Part shown: in pieces, positions 1 to 10,019 of the stretch
Layout of the letters: each line of letters begins with the position of its first letter
How positions within the stretch are numbered: the stretch's first letter is position 1
Assembly (NCBI GenBank): GCA_905221605.1
Contig: CAJNDS010000026.1
Span: forward strand, 124,001 to 188,000
Origin: Symbiodinium natans
Taxonomy: Eukaryota > Sar > Dinophyceae > Suessiales > Symbiodiniaceae
Length of the DNA: 64,000 nt
Direction of reading: 5' to 3'
Notes under the pieces: generated by a model
What the model was told of the DNA's origin: nothing
Database searches by the model: none
Seen by the model: only the letters and a program-made list of their open reading frames with translations
Position numbers and translations under genes: made by a program

Positions 1-126
1 GGTTCAGGGTTCAGGGTTCAGGGTTCAGGGTTTAGGGTTTAGGGTTTAGGGTTTAGGGTTTAGGGTTTAGGGTTTAGGGTTTAGGGTTTAGGGTTTAGGG
101 TTTAGGGTTTAGGGTTTAGGGTTTAG
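1..126 (+). repeat. TTTAGGG array at window start
   Basis: About 17 units, the first four with TTCAGGG. The orientation is opposite to a true left chromosome end (which would read CCCTAAA), so it is interstitial. Confidence 0.9.
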
Positions 127-1475
127 AGAGTCTCGCCGCGCCTTGCCATTGCCTTTTCCAGCGGCTTTGCCGGAGCCCATATCAGTTGAATTCGGAAAAA
201 CACACGCCTCGGGATCGTGCGGCGGCTCTACGGGCTTTGCAGGTCTCTACGCGGCTTAACAAAGGAACAGGTCCCGCACCATGCGCACTATATTCCAGAA
301 CAGTGCCAGTACTGTCCACAGTCTTGACCGGCGGCAGCCCAAAGCACAGCTGGTCATCTTCATGCTACCATTGAGGTATTTCTTGTAATATGCTGGATAG
401 CCTCAAGACACCCAAGCTTGTTGCAGGACGTGCGGGACTGACACACTGCAGTGAGCGTGCACTCGCTTGAGTTTGGATGCGGGTTCGGGTGTCGGGCTTT
501 GTGCACCGTCAACTTGATACTTAGAGTCCGAAGCTGGTGCGAAGGCAGACGACCTGAGGGCGCAGCAGATCAGACTGTGTCGCTGGAACAGCGACTTGAA
601 AGGTATTAGATGGACTGTGAACTATACTTCCCTGAGAAAGGCAGCGGGACCAGCAGTTCGTCTGAGAGCTTTGGCATCCCAAACGCAGAGCTTCCGGACT
701 CCTAGCCATGCCAAAGCCCGTCGGATCTTAACTTTAAGGAGAGCAAGACACTTGATGGGTTGCATGACTAACCGTGTCCAACATGGTGGCTACACCCTCC
801 ATCATCTTTGGCAACTGCCTGTGCCAACACCGCTTGAACTGAGGGCTGGACAACTGCTCCGAAGGCACAGGGCCCACGGCACAGGCATTATCTTGGACAT
901 CTTCTCACATGGTGTTGCATGTGTGGGTGCTGTGTTGGACCTCCTGTGCTCTCTATGAATATGTTGTTCAGCTCAGGGTCGGGAAGGGCCGTGGTTCCTA
1001 GCATCCTCAGGAAGGAGTGAACAGTGAAGGCTCGGACCCAGTGCCTACCAGCTTAGAAACACTTGTGCATGCAGAATCCGCCCTCTACTGAGACGGACAC
1101 ATGCCACGACTCACCGTCTCTGCGCGCGTGTGAATCCTGACCCTCAATGACCAAAGATGCTGCATCCACCCGGAGCGTCCTCAGATCCTCCCAACTTGAC
1201 AGAAGCTGTCTTAGCTCTGCCGTTGGAGAGCCTTGTCGCGCCTGGCATCTCGAACTAGGTTCTTCATTTAAAACAAGGGGGGAGGGGAGAGGGACAATGT
1301 GTTCACTACGCCGCACTTCTGGAGATGATATACTGTCGTAAGTATATAGTATAGAGTATAAAGTATAGAGTAATGTTGACCTCGTAATAATAAACCCCCC
1401 CCGCCCCCCCCCCCCCTTCAATCAAACCCCCCCAAATAGAGTGGGGGCCCCTTTGAATAAGGATTCCTTTCCTTA

Positions 1476-1622
1476 GAGAGACTTAGAGAGGATCAGAGAG
1501 AATCACTCAGGATTCCTTTCCTTAGAGAGAATTAGAGAGGATCAGAGAGAATCAGAGAGGATCAGAAAGGATCAGAGAGAATCAGAGAGGATCATAGGGA
1601 ATCAGAGAGAATCAGAAAGAAG
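1476..1622. repeat. Minisatellite of AGAGAGGATCAGAGAGAATC type
   Basis: Degenerate 8-10 bp units (AGAGAGGATC, AGAGAGAATC). Confidence 0.7.
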
Positions 1623-1662
1623 GGCTGGGAGGGTTCTACGGGTCAGGGCTTGGTTAATAATA

Positions 1663-1696
1663 CCCTAAACCCTAAACCCTAACCCTAAACCCTAAA
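1663..1696 (-). repeat. CCCTAAA block
   Basis: Five units, one shortened to CCCTAA. Confidence 0.85.
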
Positions 1697-2461
1697 GAGC
1701 TTTTTTTCAGGCAGGAATTTCCAGGAACTTTATTCCGAGGGGCAGATCTTTCAGGATTATTTCCAGGGCACCGGCCTCCAAAGCTACCCCCTTTGCCAGA
1801 AAGATTTTTTCAATCCTCTAGTAAGGCTCTCAAATAAAAAACAGCAAGTTTCTCAGGAGTTTGGTTTTCAGGTTTCTCTTCGAAATCTGATCGCTTCATG
1901 TTTTCCTAATTAAATCCTAAACCATAAAACCCTTAACCCTCCCTCTCTTTTCTCTCCATAAACAAACAAAGAACAACGGACACCCCCAAAAAAAAACAAG
2001 CCCCGACTGGCGTACTTTATTCCCAGGGCTTTATTATTGCGGCCGGGACACCTGGCGCACTTTAATTTACGGGGGTTTAGTAATACGAGGTTAACATTAT
2101 GGAGTATAGAGTATAGAGCATAGAGTAGGAAGTATGGAGTACAGAGTTTCGATTTTAAAGTATAGAGTATGGAGCATAGATAGAGTATATACTTTTTTAG
2201 TATATAGTATATAGTATATAGTATATCGTATATCGTATACCGTATGTAGTATAAAGTAGATAGTTTGTAGTATATACTACACAGTGCCAATACAATATAC
2301 TACATAATGCAGGCAGCATATTGCATATTGCATACGGTATATTGTATCTTAAACAGTATACATGGCAAAATATGAAATGATACAGGATACCTGATACAGT
2401 ATACAAACATTACACCACCGAAGACCCCAAACAGTCAAAGGCACGTCAAAGAAACAACGGA

Positions 2462-2540
2462 GACGACGGGAGACAAAGGGAGACAAAGGGAGACAAAGGG
2501 AGACAAAGGGAGACAAAGAGAGACGAAGGGAGACAAAGGG
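2462..2540. repeat. GGGAGACAAA minisatellite
   Basis: Seven or so 10-bp units. Confidence 0.8.
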
Positions 2541-3720
2541 AGGCGAGGAGTACAGCAACCCGGCAATCCCACCCACATGAAGGGAGACAAAGAGACGCAA
2601 GGGGAGACAAGGAACCCGGCAACAGTCCTCAGAATGTTGGCAATCCTTAAATGAATTTAGAACCCCAACAGTAGACTGTTTGGGGAATTATGTACTTTAT
2701 GTATCATCTGCTCAATCCTACAACTTGCGTATATACATATATATGCCCCCGCCCCCCCCCCCCCCCCAAAGATCTATCTACATGGTTTGGACGACCACAG
2801 GCTCGAATCCCTTCAACATCAACTGAGCCATGAATCACAGGCCCTAGGTGCCGGAAATTTGGGGGAAATAATGACGAACGGCTACCGGGACGTCGAAAAC
2901 TCCTGGCAAAGCAGTCGCTGAGTTCTCACCTGTATCCCCTAAGGAGTATGAACTTGCGGTTTGCATAAGGAGCCAGTGAACAGGATAAATCATTGAGAAT
3001 ATACTTGACCTCCTGGAGCTGTGTTCATCAAATGGGACAGAAAGTATGCTCTTAACAGTGAGGCAACTCGAAAAGCTAAGAATCTAATCCGACAAGATTT
3101 CGCTAAATTCCTGTTCAAGAACCCACGCAAAAAGCAACAGAAACATTGTAACCATTAAGTCTGACGGCGCGCCACCACCCGCCGGCTGCTGCTTTAGAGA
3201 CACTGCACAGAAAATACATGTGTTTCTTCCCGACAATGCAGCAAGCTTGAGGACCTCTGCCAAGCAGCGTCGACAATGAGAAGCGGCCTGGGGGTGAGGG
3301 AAACAAGCCGAACTTGCCGAGGCTCTGAGGTCGCGAAGAAAGTTCACGTGGGCGACGACAGTTCGAGCTGCTCTTGCGCTGGGAACCAACCCACGTAGCC
3401 TAACCAACTCCTACTACTTCGGGCGGCTGAAAGCAGACTAGGAAAAGGCTCCCTCATGTCGGAAAAAAGAACGCAGCCCAGAGCCACACGAGGCACGATG
3501 TCAAGATTTTCTGCGGAAAGCACTTCTGCTCGCAGTATCTGGGGCTAGATACTGTGCGTGTGAAACTCAAAGGAGTATGCAAAGTCCTCTACGAAGCATG
3601 ATCGAACAAGTCTGTGCAAGTCTCGAGGCGAAAGGGAAGGGCGAGAGCAGACCCTTGACGAGAAGCGCACCTCCTCGGTGGCGGTCACGGCCAGCAAAAG
3701 TCGCCGGGCCTAGAGGACCC

Positions 3721-3795
3721 GAAACCCTAAACTGCTGAACCCTCAACCCTAACGAGACCCTAAACCCTAAACCCCTAAACCCCTAAACCCTAAAT
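3721..3795 (-). repeat. Degenerate CCCTAAA block
   Basis: Mix of CCCTAAA, CCCCTAAA and CCCTCAA units. Confidence 0.8.
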
Positions 3796-4389
3796 CAAAT
3801 TTGGAAGAACTAGAGTCATCACCTCCGCAAAAAGCAGACTTCCCTCAACCCATTCCTATTGTGTGCTACTCGATTGTACACACATGTGTATATGTAAAAT
3901 ATATATATATATATATGTATATATTGCTATGATTTGCTATGTATATGTTTGATTACAATACACATATACATATGTATGATGCTCTATATATATATATACA
4001 CCTTTCTTGATTATATACGATACTGCTTAATAGAACTACCTGACGTGCATCCTCACACCAATGCCTCTTCCACCTCCTCCACGGGGATGCCAGCCTCTTT
4101 CAGGGCCTCCTGTGCTTCGTGGCGCAGCAACTCACGCGCCCGACCATCACTCACTGCTTCGTCATAAGATGTCAAGTCAATGTCTTGTTATGCTGGGTTT
4201 AGCATCATGGTGTATGTGTATGTCTTATACATACAAGCATAGAAGGGCTCTATATATCAGATGAAGGTTCAAAGCGGTTTCTCAGCCGCTGCGTTTTTGA
4301 GGTTTAGCAATCAGGCCAGAATTGCCAAAACCGCAGAAACCATGTGAAACGATAGGCAAAACCCCAAAAATATGAATTTTGCAAGACTT

Positions 4390-4665
4390 TTGGGAGAACA
4401 GGAACACCGACAACCAACCAAATCAACACAGAAAGCCCAGAAAACCAATTTCCACAAAACCAAAAAAACCAATACCAAAAAAACCAAAAGAATCAAAAAA
4501 ACCAATTTTCCGGGACTCTGTGAAAGCTGTGGAAATAAAGCTTACGAATCAAAAGTCCCGGAAAATTGGTTGTTTTGGTATTTTTGATTTTTTTGGTATT
4601 GGCTTTTTTGGTTTTGGGGAATTGGTTTTTGTGTCTGATTTTTTTGGTTTCGGTGTCCTAGTTTC
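4390..4665. repeat. Large A/T-asymmetric fold-back
   Basis: Left arm rich in CCAAAAAAACCAATACC, right arm rich in the inverse GGTATTGGCTTTTTTGG. The core is CCAATTTTCCGGGACT (4501-4517) against AGTCCCGGAAAATTGG (4553-4570). About 110-bp arms with mismatches. Confidence 0.65.
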
Positions 4666-4699
4666 CCACGAGTCCTGCATGTTTTAGGCTTTTGTTGTT

Positions 4700-6700
4700 T
4701 TGCATTATTTTTGGGAATGGGTGTTTGTTTATTAGTTTCTATGAGCCTTGCTTACTAGGATTAGAGTTTTGTTGTACTCCACCTGTGCACACCATGGGAA
4801 GTTATGCAGCCGACCAAAAAAACCAATACAGCACTCTCACGTTTGTTGAAGCATGCGCACACGTGCCGGGCCAAATCTGGAGCTAGGCAAGGCGTGAATG
4901 CGAAAAGCAAGATAGTAAAACGAAGCAAATACCAAGAATTAGAAGAAACAAATGTAATGCTGTAAGAAAACAGAAAGTAACACCTACGAGTATAAAGTGA
5001 ATCATTAACGTAATACGAAATTCTTTAATCCACAAACTAATAAAAAGATAAGATAAATAGAATGACCACAAAGTGAAGAAAATAGTATATTGTGAGGAAA
5101 TTCCTAAATTAACAAAAGCACTTCCTAAAGATATAGCAGCATTACATAAAATAAGTGTATTAGCCTAAGTTAATTCACAAAGCTTCTCCAGGCCACATCC
5201 CTAAAGTTGGACAAGATAATAAATACAACGATGTCCAAAACAAGGATACAAATAATAGAGCTTCAGAAACAGGACAACCCCCCCAAAATCAGAAATAGAT
5301 TAAGGGCTTTTACGCAAATGTAAGACTAAGTTGATTCTGAAGGATTGGGTTAATAATGCCATTCTTAAAGAAATGACAGGGTGAAAGACGTCTTTTGTCC
5401 ATAGAAAGAAGCTGTACTTTTCCCCGTTCATGTCATTCACGGATCTATGATTAGTATCTTCATGTCGTGGGTGAACTGAATAGAGGAGAAAGTCCTAAGG
5501 AAAGTCTGTATATTTATCCCTGTAATAATATTAATGTTAAGGGGCCACATTATAGCAATATTCATGCGGTCCCTTCAAAGTACTATGATTATTAGGGGTG
5601 TGAACACATGAACGAAACAACCTCATGAATGCACTACGTTATGATATTATATATTGTACGCCGTGCGTTTCACTCACCCGTAAAACAATGTTATTAACGT
5701 GTGCTCTTCATGGACGGACTCTTGGGCAGCTACGGTCTCCACGGCTGGACAGGTAATTTAGTACTAACTCCCTCACCTTGTTTAGCCATCGCACCTTGAG
5801 ACCCTGTTAACACCTGGTCTGGATAACACTACACAACCCAAGATGGGAAGTCTCTTCACAGAACGCACTCTCGGGACAGCTCTTTGAATGAGCAGCAGAC
5901 GCGAAACTTGTTGAAGACGCAGTCGCCGAAATGCTTCGGTCGTGGAAATATCACAATAGTTGACTTCAAGAACATGGCCCGAGTTAGCTAGGCCAATGGC
6001 CTGACTTTTCGTCATTGCTTAGGCAGAAGCACCGATGATTCAGCGTGGAAGGTTTGCAAAAGGAACGTACGCTTCGTATACCCTCGCAAAATGTAGTTTG
6101 GTACTTATCTCTTAAATATAGCACAAATATCGCGTCTCAGCACGAGATATGGGACTTGAAGGCTTTTAGATTGTTTTTCGCGGGAAGTCACTGCAGTAAA
6201 ACCCCAAAAACGCAGTGGCTGAGTTCCCGCCTTGAACCCAGATGAAATATACATGCTTACAATTACAAATTGTATATGTGTATATATTGAAGTATACACT
6301 ACTATTGCATGTAATATTGTAACACATCGTGCTACATGTTGTTTAGCATAGCGTACTAAAGTATGTTAGTTTCTTCATAGCATTTTGCACTGTATCTTTT
6401 GTGATGCTATCATCATGACTGAAGGCGTATTTGTAGGGGTTATTAATTAATACGGGCTTACAATGTAATGCAATGAAGCGTGAAGCCCGTAGTAATATTA
6501 TGAACGAAACTAGAGAGCATATTAATTGTATTATAAGGAGTGAATAGGTGAACGACGCCGGCCTTCTTCAGGAGGTGCGACGGGATGCCAGCTTTGGCCT
6601 GTTGCGGAAGCCGGCTTGGCATGGACTTCCACACATCGGACATGGAGAAAAGGTTGCGTGGCATGACTCTAGCGACTCCGAGGTTGAATCTTCCACAGAA
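4700..6700. other. AT-rich spacer without recognised gene
   Basis: Low GC, many stops in all frames. A small fold-back at 6176-6230 has arms GCGGGAA-TCACTGC and its inverse. No gene supported. Confidence 0.5.
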
Positions 6701-6985
6701 TACCGCCGAGGCCCTTGGGCTTAAGGGTCTCGGCTAGAAGCGGCAGTATGCACCACCCCCTTTTGGGCCGCAGTTTCGGGACACCACCTAGCCGACCCCA
6801 CACAGCTGGCTATGACTCCGAAAAAATATCTCCAATGCGGCAGAGGGTCCCTTTCCACACTTTCAAAAGACAAACCCTTGACTTTCCCAGGCCCTAGAAG
6901 GTCCGTAGCCCGTCTGCAGGTGAAGTGTTTTTTTCTTCTTCCTAGCAACGAAACTACAGAGAACTACACATAGTGTCATAGTGTC

Positions 6986-7339
6986 ATGAGAAGTATGACA
7001 AATCTTATGTGGGCGGCGCCCGCTCCAAAAAGTCAGCCCACGGCATCCTGCCTGCAGCTTGCCCGCGTTCTCAACGAAGAGTCGGAGCTCTGCAAGGGAG
7101 CCACCGTCGTTCAAGCGAGCCAGTTCCTGTCAAAGAAGTTCCAGAGCCAATTTGTACCTCGACATGTCCCCGAGGCAGGGAACTATGCCGCTGCACGTGC
7201 TTTCGTGGGCGTACGCTCCAGCCTCGCAATGGCGTGTTTGGGCCCTTCTACGCGGTCATCGTCCACTGAGCAAGAGCACACACATCAAGCTAGCTCCATG
7301 AGTTCCGCGTCTTCTCCGCAGCGCTGTAGGAAACGATAG
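6986..7339 (+). CDS. Candidate coding segment, hypothetical
   Basis: Open frame of 117 codons with protein-like middle (CKGATVVQASQFLSKKFQSQ, VPRHVPEAGNYAAARAFVGV). A minus-strand frame at 7290-7694 (RRLLELNDDVEALREAPRLP) is also plausible. No splice sites settled, no family recognised. Confidence 0.28.
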   Translation: MRSMTNLMWAAPAPKSQPTASCLQLARVLNEESELCKGATVVQASQFLSKKFQSQFVPRHVPEAGNYAAARAFVGVRSSLAMACLGPSTRSSSTEQEHTHQASSMSSASSPQRCRKR

Positions 7340-7751
7340 CCAGTGCATGTTGGAAGAATCTCAGCCCGGGTCGATCCGGTGTCTGCGCGCTCACACTTGC
7401 ATCACACAAGGACATGTACATCCCAGTCGCGCACCTAGTTCGTCTAGCTTTGCGAACAGTGTTTCCTGGGAGTGCTGCCAAGTTGGGCTGCAGGACAGTG
7501 CATATCAAAAGGCTTACGAAAACACAGTGGTCCCACATAGAAGTACTGAGGTGTGCAAGCATTCCAAGCCACACGCGCGAGCACTTTAACACTTCAACAT
7601 GCAGACGGCCGGGTTTCGACAACTTCGGCAATCGGGGCGCCTCGCGTAACGCCTCCACATCATCATTGAGCTCCAGTAGCCTCCGCGAAGGCACGCGGCT
7701 TCAAGGTTCGAAAACTGTTCCATAAGCAAGTTGGTGAGCATTCCTGAGTCC

Positions 7752-7814
7752 CCCTAAACCCTAAACCCTAAACCCTAAACCCTAAACCCTAAACCCTAAA
7801 CCCTAAACCCTAAA
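7752..7814 (-). repeat. CCCTAAA block
   Basis: Nine regular units left of the 7836-7908 exon. Confidence 0.9.
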
Positions 7815-7835
7815 GAATCCTGTATCCTGCAACAG

Positions 7836-7908
7836 AAGGCCCCGGATGGCGATGGCCTCTGCACAAGGGCTCCCTCTGCGAGGCTGGCGGACTCCACCTC
7901 GGGATGGG
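7836..7908 (+). CDS. Candidate exon between opposed telomere-like blocks
   Basis: Lies between a CCCTAAA block (7752-7814) and a TTTAGGG block (7915-8176). Acceptor CTGCAACAG; donor GTTATGGTTTAGGG. Reads KAPDGDGLCTRAPSARLADS then TSGW. 73 bp. Confidence 0.42.
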
Positions 7909-7914
7909 GTTATG

Positions 7915-8176
7915 GTTTAGGGTTTAGGGTTTAGGGTTTAGGGTTTAGGGTTTAGGGTTTAGGGTTTAGGGTTTAGGGTTTAGGGTTTAGGGTTTAGGGT
8001 TTAGGGTTTAGGGTTTAGGGTTTAGGGGTTAGGTTTTAGGGTTTAGGGTTTAGGGTTTAGGGTTTAGGGTTTAGGGTTTAGGGTTTAGGGTTTAGGGTTT
8101 AGGGTTTAGGGTTTAGGGTTTAGGGTTTAGGGTTTAGGGTTTAGGGTTTAGGGTTTAGGGTTTAGGGTTTAGGGTT
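7915..8176 (+). repeat. TTTAGGG array, longest in window
   Basis: About 37 units, nearly perfect, right of the 7836-7908 exon. Confidence 0.92.
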
Positions 8177-8543
8177 GCTTTGGGTCACTCTGGGTTGTGG
8201 CAGGGAATCTACCTTGGAATCTAGAGCGTTCCTCCAATGTCAAAGTCTGCCCAGTTGCTGAGGTTCGGTGTTCTCACCAGGCTCCCCTCGAAGAGAAGCA
8301 AACCGGCCCCACACCAAACCCTAAACCCGACACCCTAAACTCCATTCCCTCAACATCCGGCTGTCTGCAAGTGTGGTGCCGTGAGGGTCTCATCGAGGTT
8401 GACAACGCCCTCCTGAGCAGGGCAGCCCAACCCAGGCCCCAACTGAGGCTACCAAGTGTGCCACTAAGCGTTACGCCGCGCTCGACTGCCTTCAACTGCT
8501 ACACACCATGGCACGATGGACCCGAAAGAAATCCCCCCGAAAA

Positions 8544-8563
8544 GGGGGGGGGGGGGGGGGGGG
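8544..8563. repeat. Poly-G tract of 20
   Basis: One of several G10-G20 tracts (also near 14245, 23681, 39517, 42013, 60545, 61990, 62887, 62988), often followed by GTTCC. At 61990 it is the C-rich stretch before an acceptor on the minus strand. Confidence 0.9.
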
Positions 8564-9317
8564 TTCCGGAGTGCCCGGAGCGCTCCTCCAGGCCGGTAGT
8601 CATGGCGCGGAGCCACAGTGCTGAGGCCGAAGCCGGGGCTGGGAAGGTTAGGGGGTGCAAGGCCTAAAGAGGGGGGTGCGACAGGCCGCGGTGCAAGCTC
8701 CCATATGGGTTAAGCTTCAGGCGCACGTCTAAGCTTGCACCAGTTCAGCGTGCAAGCCTAGATGTTGGAACTACGAAATGCGCGGAAAATGGATTCATCC
8801 ACTTCTAAATGCGGGGAAGATCATGATTTGCGCAGGAGCATTGGCTGTCCGTAAGGTGTTGCGACATGTTGCGACATTGAGCCTCCATGGCTAGATTGGC
8901 CAAGGCGATGTGCTTTCAGGCAAGAGCTGAGCATGTACAAAAAGAGCCTCCACGCTTTGCGGAGGGCTTTTCGGCTTTTTGTGACATCTCGTGTTGAGCG
9001 CACAAATCTTCTGGAGTGAAACGCATCCTCAAGTCCTTAGGTCCTACCGGCAACAGGGGCCTCTTCGACAACGGGGTCCTTGGAATCGCAGTCAACAGGG
9101 ACTCTAAATGGCTTGTGGTATGGAGGATCCCCAACTCGTCCCTTAACGGGCAGTATCAGGGGATATAGCGTACTGTACCTCGTTCCCAAGCTCCTTACTA
9201 AACTCTTAAGGGAGCCGCTGTGCCTCTGAACATAGGTCTTGCTGGCGAAGGACAATCAATCAGCAGGCGCAAGGCAAAGTCCAAAGGTAGGAAACTCAAC
9301 AAGCAATCTTCTCATGT

Positions 9318-9462
9318 TCTTATAGTCTTACAGCCTTATATTCTCATGCTCTCATATTCTTGTATTCTCATATTCGTGTATTCTCATATTCCTGTATCCT
9401 TATATTCCCATAGTCTCATATGCTTACAGTCTGATATTCTTACATCTCAGATTCTGATGTTT
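9318..9462. repeat. Degenerate TATTCTCA minisatellite
   Basis: Repeated TATTCTCATATTC-like units of 11-13 bp. Confidence 0.6.
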
Positions 9463-9605
9463 TGTTTTTCTTCGTATACGATTACATCGGTATACATCTC
9501 TTCTTCCTGGCCGACGCGAAGACTCAATGAATCAGATGGCAGACTGAGCAAAGCCTGATGACATCTTCCACGTGCGACAATGTACCCAATGTCCACGATC
9601 ATACA

Positions 9606-9737
9606 TTAGGGTTTAGGGTTTAGGGCTTAGGGCTTAGGGCTTAGGGCTTAGGGCTTAGGGCTTAGGGTTTAGGGTTTAGGGTTTAGGGTTTAGGGTTTAG
9701 GGTTTAGGGTTTAGGGTTTAGGGTTTAGGGTTTAGGG
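9606..9737 (+). repeat. TTTAGGG array with GCTTAGG variants
   Basis: About 19 units, six of them GGGCTTA. Abuts the 9737 exon candidate. Confidence 0.9.
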
Positions 9738-9919
9738 ATGGCCGCATCTGCCAGTCTTCCGAAACCGTTGAACGGTTTGAGCTCAGCGTTCAGATGGGCG
9801 AGCAGTGCTCCATGCTCCAGAAACAAACTGCATCTTTGATGATTCAAAGAATTTTACAATCAGAACATCCCAGCCCGAGATTCAACCTGCTACAGCTAAA
9901 CCTGCAACAATCAGCATAG
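9737..9919 (+). CDS. Candidate exon after telomere-like tract
   Basis: Open for 60 codons (ETVERFELSVQMGEQCSMLQ, predicted helical) to TAG at 9917. It follows the TTTAGGG block directly, and the block's own TTTAG supplies the acceptor AG. It may be an upstream exon of the 10.0-12.7 kb gene; the donor is not resolved. Confidence 0.35.
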   Translation, partial: DGRICQSSETVERFELSVQMGEQCSMLQKQTASLMIQRILQSEHPSPRFNLLQLNLQQSA

Positions 9920-10019
9920 AAGCTGTCAGATGCTGATCGTTCAAACGTACTGCAAGCTCGACAGAAAGCAAAGTGACCAGCTCAAGACCAAAAAATGGCC
10001 CAAAAGTTCCGGCTGAGAG

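Noticed and set aside
1-126. Chromosome end (true telomere)
   Set aside because: At a left end the plus strand should read CCCTAAA; here it reads TTTAGGG. Similar blocks of both orientations occur through the whole window.
2790-2815. tRNA gene, because GGCTCGAATCCC resembles a B box
   Set aside because: No A box or cloverleaf can be formed around it.
7752-8176. CRISPR-like array
   Set aside because: Regular telomere-type heptamers without unique spacers.
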